The position numbers and the translations under genes were made by a program. The notes under the pieces were generated by a model that saw only the letters and a program-made list of their open reading frames with translations, was not told where the DNA came from and ran no database searches. Source: Bacteroidota bacterium (GTDB lineage Bacteria; Bacteroidota; Bacteroidia; SXHM01). Taken from it: a DNA stretch of 38,572 nucleotides. Below, piece after piece: positions 15,373-24,500 of the stretch. Position 1 is the first letter of the stretch. Each line of letters begins with the position of its first letter. The stretch is from contig CANJWH010000027.1 of the NCBI GenBank assembly GCA_947478465.1, positions 1 through 38,572 of the forward strand. The letters are read 5' to 3'.

Positions 15373-15969
15373 ATGAAAAAAATAGGAATAACCGGAGGAA
15401 TTGGAAGCGGCAAAACAACTGTAGCACGGGTGTTTGAGCAACTGGGTATTCCCGTTTACCATGCCGATTACTGGGCAAAGGAAATAATGAATACCGAGCC
15501 TCTGGTAATAGAACGACTGAAAGAACTTTTTGGAAACTCTATTTATGACAGCAATGGAAAGGCCGACCGCAAACGTATTGCCGAAATAGTTTTTGCAGAC
15601 AAAAACAAACTTAACGAACTTAATTCTGTTATTCACCCTGCCGTTTGGCTGCACGGTGAGAACTGGCTGAAGCAGCACCACGACAAGCCCTACATACTGA
15701 AAGAAGCCGCCATTTTATTTGAAAGCGGTGGCAACAAAGGTGTTGACAAAGTAATCATGGTTTCGGCACCCGAAGAAATACGCCTTGAGCGTGTGATGAA
15801 ACGCGACAACGCTACCCCTGAAGAGGTAACAGCCCGCATGGCCAACCAATGGGATGATGAAAAAAAAATTGCCCTCAGCGATTTTGTGATTGTAAATGAC
15901 GACAGGCAACTGGTTATTCCGCAGGTGCTGGAAATACACAGCCGGCTTACTAACGCCCACCAAAAATAA
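15373..15969 (+). CDS. coaE: Dephospho-CoA kinase
   Basis: A 198-residue P-loop kinase that catalyses the last step of coenzyme A synthesis (phosphorylation of the 3'-hydroxyl of dephospho-CoA). The Walker A motif 'GGIGSGKT' is at residues 8-15, followed by the family motif 'HADYWAKE' near 30-37, 'IHPAVW', and the lid region 'RLERVMKRDNATPEEVTARMANQWDDEKK'. Length is normal. It is probably transcribed with the YbbR-like gene. Its last 20 bases overlap the 3' end of a small minus-strand gene. Confidence 0.96.
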   Translation: MKKIGITGGIGSGKTTVARVFEQLGIPVYHADYWAKEIMNTEPLVIERLKELFGNSIYDSNGKADRKRIAEIVFADKNKLNELNSVIHPAVWLHGENWLKQHHDKPYILKEAAILFESGGNKGVDKVIMVSAPEEIRLERVMKRDNATPEEVTARMANQWDDEKKIALSDFVIVNDDRQLVIPQVLEIHSRLTNAHQK

Positions 15970-16090
15970 GCAAGAACACGGAGGCCAACGGCCCTGCTAC
16001 CAGTGCTATCCCGAAAAGTATAAAAGCCAAAACCGCTGCTATACCCAAATAGGTAATGCAGCCGTTGTTTGATTCTTTTGTTTGTTCCAT
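15950..16090 (-). CDS. Small membrane protein, 46 residues (hypothetical)
   Basis: Reading the minus strand from ATG at 16090 gives 46 residues: a polar start 'MEQTKESNNGCITYLG', then one or two hydrophobic stretches ('IAAVLAFILFGIALVAG', 'PLASVFLLIFGG'), and a stop TAG at 15952-15950. Support: the composition is typical of small membrane proteins, an exact -7 element TAGTTTTG lies about 40 bases upstream (16139-16132), and it fills an otherwise empty gap. Its end overlaps the end of coaE by 20 bp. No family is recognised and no role can be given. Confidence 0.55.
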   Translation of the reverse strand: MEQTKESNNGCITYLGIAAVLAFILFGIALVAGPLASVFLLIFGGR

Positions 16091-16131
16091 AATTTATTAA
16101 TTTCCTTATTTCTGGCTTTATTTAAGTACCC

Positions 16132-16139
16132 CAAAACTA
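16132..16139 (-). promoter_or_regulatory. -7 promoter element for the 46-residue membrane gene
   Basis: The minus strand reads TAGTTTTG, an exact TAnnTTTG match, giving a predicted start near 16126 and a leader of about 36 nt. No clear -33 TTG is visible. Confidence 0.4.
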
Positions 16140-16205
16140 AAGAAATCCTGGAAAATTCGAATTGCTCTGTTTTTAACACCCCAAAACCTATTTTCCAGTT
16201 TTTCG

Positions 16206-16232
16206 TATAGCTTCGCTATATAATAATATAGC
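16206..16232 (+). promoter_or_regulatory. Two mutually exclusive hairpins ending at the TTG start codon
   Basis: Three short arms alternate: TATAGC (16206-16211), GCTATAT (16215-16221) and ATATAGC (16226-16232). The middle arm can pair with the first (6 bp, loop TTC) or with the third (7 bp, loop AATA). The third arm touches the TTG start at 16233, so the second fold would sequester the start region. Confidence 0.5.
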
Positions 16233-19200
16233 TTGTTGAAAAAGAACCTATCCCTCGCAGTCCTCACCGTTTTAATTGCTCAGTTTTCGTTTGCTCAGGT
16301 GAATGCAGATTTCAGTACCATCAATACCGATGGCTGCGGTCCGCTTATTGTGCAGTTCAATAACCTGAGCACCGGCAGCGGAACCCTTACCTACTCTTGG
16401 AACCTGGGTAACGGTAATACCTCAACTTCTACCAGCCCTTCGGCTACCTACATAACACCGGGGCTTTACACCGTAACCCTTACCGTTAGCAACGGAACAG
16501 ATACCGACACCGAAACCAGGGTGGATTACATTGAGGTGTTTGCACCGCCCGTAGCCAACTTTTCAGCCGATGATAACCAAGGCTGCTTTCCGCTGCCTGT
16601 TCAGTTTACCGACCTTTCCACACCCGGCTCATCGCCCATTGCATCATGGGTTTGGGATTTTGGTGACGGAACTGTTAGCACCGACCAGAACCCCGCGCAT
16701 ACCTATCCCAATGCGGGAAGCTATAACGTTACCCTCTTGCTTACCGATGCCAACGGCTGCTTTACACAGTTTACACAAAACAATTTTATAAGTGTTACTT
16801 CCGGTTTTCCAACGGTGGGCTTTACGGCTACTCCTCTCTTCAGCTGCGATGTTCCGCAGAGTGTAAGCTTTACCAATACCTCATCGGGCACGGGTGCGCT
16901 TACATATCAATGGAGTTTTGGTGATGCCGGAACCTCCACTGCCGCCAACCCCAATCATACCTACGTTGCAGGAGGCGTTTATACCGTAAGCCTTACCGCT
17001 ACCGACCCGATAGGCTGTTCAGCAACTTCTACCCAAACCAATTACATAACAGTTGTGGAAACGGTAAATGTGGACTTCAGTGCATCCGGCACAAACGTGT
17101 GTGCCAACGCGCCTGTAAACTTTACCGACCTTACCTCACCACCTCCTGCTACATGGCTCTGGAATTTTGGTGACGGACAAACATCAACCGACCAGAACCC
17201 TTCGCATGTTTATACCACACCGGGCACTTACTCGGTTCGTTTGATTGCCAGCTACACGGGCAATTGCAGCGATACCTTGTTACAAACAAACTACATTACC
17301 GTTGCCGATGCACCGGCTGTAAGTTTTAACTCCGATGTAACAAGTGGATGCCAGCTTCCGCTAACCGTAAATTTTAACGACAACTCAACAGGCACAGGTC
17401 CTTTCACTTACTTCTGGGATTTTGGTGACGGACAAACTTCAACCGACCAAAACCCGCAACATGATTACAATTTCTTTGGCAATTATAACGTATCGCTGAC
17501 CGTAAGTAACACTACCGGATGCAGCGTTACCAATACCCAAACACAATACATTCAACTGAGCGAAACCACAGCCAACTTTAATCCCGATGTTTTTGGTTTT
17601 TGTATTCCGCTAACGGTAAACTTCAGTGATTTGAGTACCTCGGGAAGCCCCATCACCTCGTGGCACTGGGATTTTGATGACGGAACAACTTCAACCCAGC
17701 AAAACCCAACCCATACCTTTAGCGATACAGGGCTTTACACCATTACCCTTATTATTGAAAATGCTGATGGCTGTATCGATACCTTGATACGTCCCAATAT
17801 TATTTTTGCCTATACACCACCGGGAGCCAACTTTACAGGAACACCTAACTATGTTTGTCCGGGTGATGAAGTTCATTTTACTGACCTTTCATCTGAAGTT
17901 ACAGACTGGAGCTGGGATTTTGGTGACGGGACTTTTTCAACAGAACAAAATCCTATTCATACTTATGGTGATACAGGTTATCATTCCGTTACGCTAATAG
18001 CACTAAATAATGGATGTACCGATACCATTACTTTTTTCAACTATGTATATGTGCGCCCTGCAGTAGCTGAATTTGAAGCTACACTAAACTGCGATGCTCC
18101 TTATACGGTTACCTTCCAGAATAATTCGGTAGCTGCCGACAGTTACACCTGGGATTTTGGTGACGGCTCAGCAACCGATACTACATTTGAGCCTACACAC
18201 ACCTACCTGCTTCCAGGCTATTATGAAGTTCAACTTACGGTAACGAGTGATACTACATCCTGTATAAATTCAGAGATAGAGAATTTTACTATAACCGATC
18301 CTGTTGCAAGTTTTGTTGGTGCTAATACTTCAGGATGCGGGCCGTTAACTGTTAATTTTACTGAAAACTCAACCGATGCCGTTGCATGGTACTGGGATTT
18401 TGGTGATGGTTCTACCACAACCGAACAAAACCCTACACACACGTTTATCAATCAGGGAACGTATGATATTTCACTCACCATTACCGATTTAAACGGTTGT
18501 TCCGATACGTTGATAAACCTTGATATGGTAGTGGTAACGGGCTCTATTCCCGCCTTTGAAATTGCAACTACTGCAGGTTGCGATTCGCTGGCAGTAACAT
18601 TTAATGATCTCTCATCGCCTCCCGGAAGTGTGCTTACCTGGAACTGGAGTTTTGGTGACGGAGGAACATCAACACAACAAAACCCTACACACATTTACCA
18701 GAATGCAGGAAGTTATAACGTTGCACTAACCATCACTGATGATGCAGGTTGTACCAACTCCAGCCTGATGTTCAATTTTGTAAACTACATACCCTACCCT
18801 ACTCCAGATTTTCTGGCATGGCAAAACGAAGCTTGTCCGGGTGAACCCATTACGTTCAATAATAATTCATCACCCGATGCAGTAAGTTTTATCTGGGATT
18901 TTGGTGATGGCACAACATCAACAGACACAATGCCAACACATGCATATGCTGCAGAGGGTGTTTATACTGTTTCACTTTCTGCCTCCAACAGCAATGGCTG
19001 CGATAGTTCAGCTACTATTACCGATTACATAATAATTCAAACACCTGAAGCGGCATTCACCGCTTTTCCAACTGTAGCATTTTGTCCTCCGCTGCTGGTT
19101 AATTTCACCGACCAATCGGTGGGTACTATTGTAGCATGGCACTGGGATTTTGGTGATGGGTCGTTTTCAACTATTCCTAATCCGGCACACGTTTACACTG

Positions 19201-21554
19201 TTCCCGGATTGTTTGATGTTACGTTAATCATCACCAATTCTTTCGGATGTGTTGATACCGTGTTCATGCCGGGAATTATCAATCTTTCGGGTCCAAGCGG
19301 AACATTTTCATTTGAACCAGACTCGGCAGGCTGTCTTCCTTTCACTGTAACGTTTGAAGCAGCATCAAGCAATGCCTCAACCTTTACATGGGATTTTGGT
19401 GACGGTAATCTGGGCAATGGACAAATTGCTGCGCATCAATATACACAGTCTGGAAACTTCTTCCCTTCACTTATATTACAGGATGCCAATGGTTGCAGTT
19501 TTGTTATACCCGGAACAGGCAGCATAACAGTTTCGCCTTTGGTGGTGGATGCCGGAACTGATGTTTCTGTTTGCGGAGGAGATTCTGCTCAGTTAGCAGC
19601 AACAGGCGGAACCATCTATGTATGGAACCCGACTACAGGACTAAGCAATCCTAATATTGCCAACCCGATGGTATCACCTTCGGTTACTACCATGTACTAT
19701 GTTACCGTTACCGATGGCGATTGCTCGAACACCGATTCGGTTACCGTTACCGTTGGCAATACAGCCACCGCAGCTTTTAATTTCAATACTGTTTGTGCAG
19801 GAGATACTACTTTCTTCACCGACTTATCCTTAAACGGTGGCGACAGCATTGTTACATGGCAATGGGATTTAGGTGATGGCACTACTTCGCAATTACAAAG
19901 CCCTGCTCACCTCTATTCACAGGGCGGAACTTATTCCGTTGAATTGTATGTGGCTACTACTAATGGCTGCGACAATTCACTTACTACCAATGTGGTTGTT
20001 AATTCCAATCCTGTGGCAGCTTTCAGCGCACCTGATGTTTGCCTGAATGATACCAGTATTTTCACCGACCTGAGTACGATTGCAACAGGTAATATAACTT
20101 CATGGAGTTGGGATATGAGTGACGGAACTATTTTCTTCACGCAAGATGTGGAACATTTTTATGCAATTGATTCAACGTTTACAGTAAGTCTTGTGGTTAC
20201 AGGAAACGGTGGTTGCAGCGACAGCACTTCGCAAACGGTAACCATTCATCCGCTGCCGGTTGCTGACTTTAGTTTTGAAGATGTCTGCATCACACAAGTA
20301 AGTGTATTCAGTGACAGCACTAGCATAAATAGCGGAAGCATCAGCAATTACCAGTGGAATTTCGGAAATGGAAACACTTCCAATCAACAAAACCCTACAC
20401 AGGTTTATGCCGCACCGGGCACTTATACTATTACATTATTAACAACATCCGACTTCGGTTGTACTGACTCAATATCGGACTCAACAACTATATTCCCGAA
20501 ACCTGTCAGCAGCTTTGTAACCAACAACGATTCATCCTGCACCTACCCTGTTACCGTGGGCTTTAGTAACTCATCAACAGGCTCAACTATATACGACTGG
20601 TCATTTGGAAATGGTGACAGTTCTGCGGCTGTAAATCCTTCTGTTGTGTACGATACATCGGGTAATTATTTAGTAACGCTGATGGTAATCAATCAATTTG
20701 GATGCAGCGATACTTCGTCTGCTATCTATAACGTATATCCTATTCCCCGTGCTGATTTCAGCGTGTCAGCAACAGAAGGTTGTCAACCTTTGAGTATTTC
20801 GTTTGACAGTGGCTTAACTGAAAATGCAGTAACTTATAACTGGACCTTCAACAACGGCAGCACCAGCACCGATGTTAATCCTACTACTATATATACCGAC
20901 CCAGGCATATATGGAGTTAGTTTAACCGTTGTAGGCGAAGGCGGTTGCATCGACTCTGTTTCTTACACCAACATTATTACCGTTTTCGAAAATCCTCATG
21001 CCGCATTTGATTATCATGTAATAAACGAACCAAATATTGACGGAACAACGGAATTCACAAACCTGAGTTCACCAGTTATAAGCACCCATTGGAACTTTGG
21101 TGATGGCGGTAGTTCTAACGAACCCAACCCTACCCATCAGTTTGGCAACTACGGCTCCTACCCTGTTTCATTAATTGTTACCGATGTACGCGGTTGTATT
21201 GACACAGCAGCATATAACATCTTTGTTGACTTCTTCAGCGGATTGTGGGTACCCAATGCATTTATTCCTCAGGGTGAAGAAGGCTACAATGTTTTTCTGC
21301 CAAAAGGCACAGGTCTAAAAACCTATACCATGCAGATATTTGATACCTGGGGTAACCTGCTTTTTGAAACCAGCAAACTTGAAAACGGACAACCTGTTGA
21401 TGGCTGGAACGGTATTCATAAAGGTGCACTGCTTCCGCAGGATGCCTATGTCTGGCATATTATAGCACGCTTCGGAAACGGAAGACTGTGGGAAGGTAAA
21501 CTCTATGAAAACGGTCAGCGCAGCACTATTGGCAGCGTAACGTTGTTGAGGTAA
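16233..21554 (+). CDS. Giant PKD-repeat surface protein with gliding-type (T9SS type B) C-terminal domain
   Basis: A 1773-residue protein starting at TTG (16233): an in-frame TAA at 16224-16226 lies just upstream, a normal signal peptide follows at once ('LSLAVLTVLIAQFSFAQ', cleavage near 22), and no ATG is near. I count 19 PKD-type repeats by their core 'W(D/N/S)FG(D/N)G.(S/T)(S/T)..NP.H.Y', with an Ig-like spacer after number 13 (about residues 1105-1180, 'TGLSNPNIANPMVSP'). The last 100 residues are the gliding motility-associated C-terminal domain ('VPNAFIPQGEEGYNVFLP', 'DGWNG', 'GSVTLLR'), the type B T9SS signal. Inference: a long rod-like cell-surface adhesin or SprB-like filament. It ends exactly where the convergent neighbour ends. 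Confidence 0.93.
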   Translation: MLKKNLSLAVLTVLIAQFSFAQVNADFSTINTDGCGPLIVQFNNLSTGSGTLTYSWNLGNGNTSTSTSPSATYITPGLYTVTLTVSNGTDTDTETRVDYIEVFAPPVANFSADDNQGCFPLPVQFTDLSTPGSSPIASWVWDFGDGTVSTDQNPAHTYPNAGSYNVTLLLTDANGCFTQFTQNNFISVTSGFPTVGFTATPLFSCDVPQSVSFTNTSSGTGALTYQWSFGDAGTSTAANPNHTYVAGGVYTVSLTATDPIGCSATSTQTNYITVVETVNVDFSASGTNVCANAPVNFTDLTSPPPATWLWNFGDGQTSTDQNPSHVYTTPGTYSVRLIASYTGNCSDTLLQTNYITVADAPAVSFNSDVTSGCQLPLTVNFNDNSTGTGPFTYFWDFGDGQTSTDQNPQHDYNFFGNYNVSLTVSNTTGCSVTNTQTQYIQLSETTANFNPDVFGFCIPLTVNFSDLSTSGSPITSWHWDFDDGTTSTQQNPTHTFSDTGLYTITLIIENADGCIDTLIRPNIIFAYTPPGANFTGTPNYVCPGDEVHFTDLSSEVTDWSWDFGDGTFSTEQNPIHTYGDTGYHSVTLIALNNGCTDTITFFNYVYVRPAVAEFEATLNCDAPYTVTFQNNSVAADSYTWDFGDGSATDTTFEPTHTYLLPGYYEVQLTVTSDTTSCINSEIENFTITDPVASFVGANTSGCGPLTVNFTENSTDAVAWYWDFGDGSTTTEQNPTHTFINQGTYDISLTITDLNGCSDTLINLDMVVVTGSIPAFEIATTAGCDSLAVTFNDLSSPPGSVLTWNWSFGDGGTSTQQNPTHIYQNAGSYNVALTITDDAGCTNSSLMFNFVNYIPYPTPDFLAWQNEACPGEPITFNNNSSPDAVSFIWDFGDGTTSTDTMPTHAYAAEGVYTVSLSASNSNGCDSSATITDYIIIQTPEAAFTAFPTVAFCPPLLVNFTDQSVGTIVAWHWDFGDGSFSTIPNPAHVYTVPGLFDVTLIITNSFGCVDTVFMPGIINLSGPSGTFSFEPDSAGCLPFTVTFEAASSNASTFTWDFGDGNLGNGQIAAHQYTQSGNFFPSLILQDANGCSFVIPGTGSITVSPLVVDAGTDVSVCGGDSAQLAATGGTIYVWNPTTGLSNPNIANPMVSPSVTTMYYVTVTDGDCSNTDSVTVTVGNTATAAFNFNTVCAGDTTFFTDLSLNGGDSIVTWQWDLGDGTTSQLQSPAHLYSQGGTYSVELYVATTNGCDNSLTTNVVVNSNPVAAFSAPDVCLNDTSIFTDLSTIATGNITSWSWDMSDGTIFFTQDVEHFYAIDSTFTVSLVVTGNGGCSDSTSQTVTIHPLPVADFSFEDVCITQVSVFSDSTSINSGSISNYQWNFGNGNTSNQQNPTQVYAAPGTYTITLLTTSDFGCTDSISDSTTIFPKPVSSFVTNNDSSCTYPVTVGFSNSSTGSTIYDWSFGNGDSSAAVNPSVVYDTSGNYLVTLMVINQFGCSDTSSAIYNVYPIPRADFSVSATEGCQPLSISFDSGLTENAVTYNWTFNNGSTSTDVNPTTIYTDPGIYGVSLTVVGEGGCIDSVSYTNIITVFENPHAAFDYHVINEPNIDGTTEFTNLSSPVISTHWNFGDGGSSNEPNPTHQFGNYGSYPVSLIVTDVRGCIDTAAYNIFVDFFSGLWVPNAFIPQGEEGYNVFLPKGTGLKTYTMQIFDTWGNLLFETSKLENGQPVDGWNGIHKGALLPQDAYVWHIIARFGNGRLWEGKLYENGQRSTIGSVTLLR

Positions 21555-24500
21555 TTATCTCACTAAGGTCACATTACCAATAAAATCCTGTTCACGCTTG
21601 TGGTTATCGCGCACAAAAATGCGCCATACATATACATCGGGTGCAGCTACTTCAGTGTTACCCCGTATAGTACCATCCCACCCTACAGCGGGGTCAAAAC
21701 TTTCAAATACCTGTTGCCCCCAGCGACTAAAAATACGCAGCTCGTAATCGCTCCAACCAATACCGTCAGGCAAAAACACATCATTCAGGCCGTTTCCGTC
21801 AGGCGTAAACGCATTGGGAACATAAATGGTAAAAGAGGGAAGAATAACAAGTGTATGCTCTATGGTATCGCTGCAGCCAAACTCATTAAGCACCTCTAAG
21901 GTAACAGTAAATATCCCGGTGTCGGCATAACTGTAAACAGGGTTTTGAATCGTTGAAATATCACCTGTACCAAATTGCCAGTTCCACTGCACAGGGTTAC
22001 CACCCGATAAGTCTGTGAATGTAATTTCGGGATAGAGAATTTCTGTAACCGTTGGGGTAAATGCAAACTCAGGAAATGGTTTTGGATGCACAGTAATAAA
22101 ATCATTTCTGGTAAGTGAAGTGCTGCATCCCATGTCAGACGTAACGGTTAAGGTAACGTCATACAGGCCGGCATTTTCCAGTGTGTAAGTAGTATTTTGC
22201 TGCGAAGACGAAAAAAGATTTTCAATTTTCCAGTCCCATACAGCATTTGAGCCTGTTGCAATGCTGCTTAAATCATTAAGCGCAACCAACAGCGGCATAC
22301 ATCCTGCATCGGGTATAACCTCAAAATCAACTACGGGCAAAGGGTGAACTGTAATAGTTTTAACAATGCTGTCTAAACAACCCTGATCAGAAACAATATT
22401 CAATTGAACAATATAGTTGCCTGCTGTCAAGTAAGTATGTGCAGGACTTTGTGCCGCAGCAATGGTTGCATCACCAAAGTTCCAGCTCCAGGAGGCAATG
22501 TTTCCGGATGCTACAGTGCTCTGGTCAATGAAGTTTGTTGCCAGTCCTTCGCAAACAGCGGTTGCTGTAAAATCTGCCACCGGCAGAGGATACACAATTA
22601 CAGGGGCAGAAAAAGTGCTGGTGCAACCATTATCTGAAGTAACGGTAAGTGTTACAGTGCTGGAACCGTCAGTGACATACGTATGTGTTGGATTTAGGGT
22701 ATTGTCGGATGCACCATCACCAAATGCCCAGTCCCAGTTTGTAATGGTTCCTGAGGTTACGGTGCTTTGGTCGGTGAATACGTTAGCAACATTCAGGCAT
22801 TCATTCGTTGCAATAAAGTCAGCAACTGCACCAGGGAAAACAGTAACAGATATAAGTGTGTCATCGATGCAGCCACCTGTTGATATAACAGAAAGAAGAA
22901 CATCAAATGTTCCGTCAGCAGTAAAGGTATAAGCAGCGTTTTGTGTGGTGTATTCAATACTGCCATTATTCAGTACATCCCATTCCCAGTCTGTAATTAC
23001 AGAGGGATTAACAACAGAAGAAAGGTCGCTAAAAACACTGGATTGTGTAACGCACACATCCGTTGCCGAGAACTCAGCAAGCGGTGTTGGATTTACGAAT
23101 ACAACTTTGGTGGTATCATGTACGCACCCGTTATTGGTAGTTACCTCAAGATTTACATTATAGCTTGCAGATGCTGCATAAGTATGCACGGGACTTTGCA
23201 AATTACTTGTTGGTGAGGCATCATCAAAATCCCATATCCATCCGGCAACCGTACCTGATGAAACAGTGCTCTGATTGGTAAAATTACCCTGCACATTCGG
23301 GCAGAAGTCAGAAGTTATAAAATCAGCTACCGGCAAGGGATACACCACTACGTTATCGGCAAATGCAGTTACATTATTACACCCTTTATCTGAAGTAACA
23401 TTGAGCGTTGCCGTGTAGGTTCCATCTGCGGTATAAGTATTTGAAGGGTTTTGCGAAACAGAAGTATTGCTGTCACCAAAATCCCAATCCCATGAAGCAA
23501 TGGTACCCGAAGAAACGGCAGAGGCATCGGCAAAGGTATTAGCAACATTCAGGCATTCATCAGTAGTAGTAAAACTTGCAACTGGCAAAGGATGCACTGT
23601 AACAGGTACAGTAATAGTATCCGTACAGCCTTCATCGGTAACTGTTATCAGTCTTACATTGTAGGTTCCATCAGTAGTATATGTATGCGAAGGATTTTGT
23701 GTGTTGTCGATTACTCCGTCACCAAAATCCCAATCCCATGTTGTTATACTTCCTGATGAAGCTGTAGAATTATCTGTAAACTGTGCCGCATTGTTTGCAC
23801 ACACACCGTTTACTAAAACATCATTCGCAACTCCACTTACGGCAGTGAATGTTGTTACAGGATTGGCACTGATATTGGCTGTGCCTGTGTAAGTGCGACA
23901 GAAAGCATCATTCACAGTATAGGTATAATTTCCTGCAGGCAGATAGTTAAGACTGGAAGTAGTTTCTCCACCCGGGCTCCACAAATAGGTATAAGGACCA
24001 ATACCTCCTGTTGGTGAAATGGTTACTGTGCCTGTTCCGTCACAGGTGGTGTTGGTAGTGGCTATTAAAGCTGCAGGTGCTGTGCAGGCAATATTTACCG
24101 AAGCAAGAAAACCATCACCGCAAACAAGGAACTCACCGTTTGAGGCAAGTATAATATCATAAATAACACCCGGTGCAGGCGTTGTTGATTGATAGGTTAG
24201 TAACGAATCGAACATCACCATTCCGTTTTGTGTACCTGCAAACACATTTCCACAGTAATCAACTGCAATGCCGCTGCACATCATTCGAGCTCCTCCCGGA
24301 ACAGCAACGCTGTTTAGGAATGTAAGTGTGGTTTTATTAAATCTCCTTATTGAAGCACCATCATAAATATAGAGGTACGGACCGCTTACAACCAATGCAT
24401 TTGTTCCCTGAAAAATGTTAGGTCCGTAAGTAGGATTAGGTGCGTATCCAACTCCTGCAGGTTCGGCTTCTGAAAGCAAAAGTCCGCTTTGAACAGAAAG

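Noticed and set aside
22462..22932. 156-residue plus-strand ORF and many similar ones opposite the PKD genes
   Set aside because: These are mirror frames of PKD repeats (Val/Thr/Ser-rich, repeating with the PKD period) and have no start context or independent composition.
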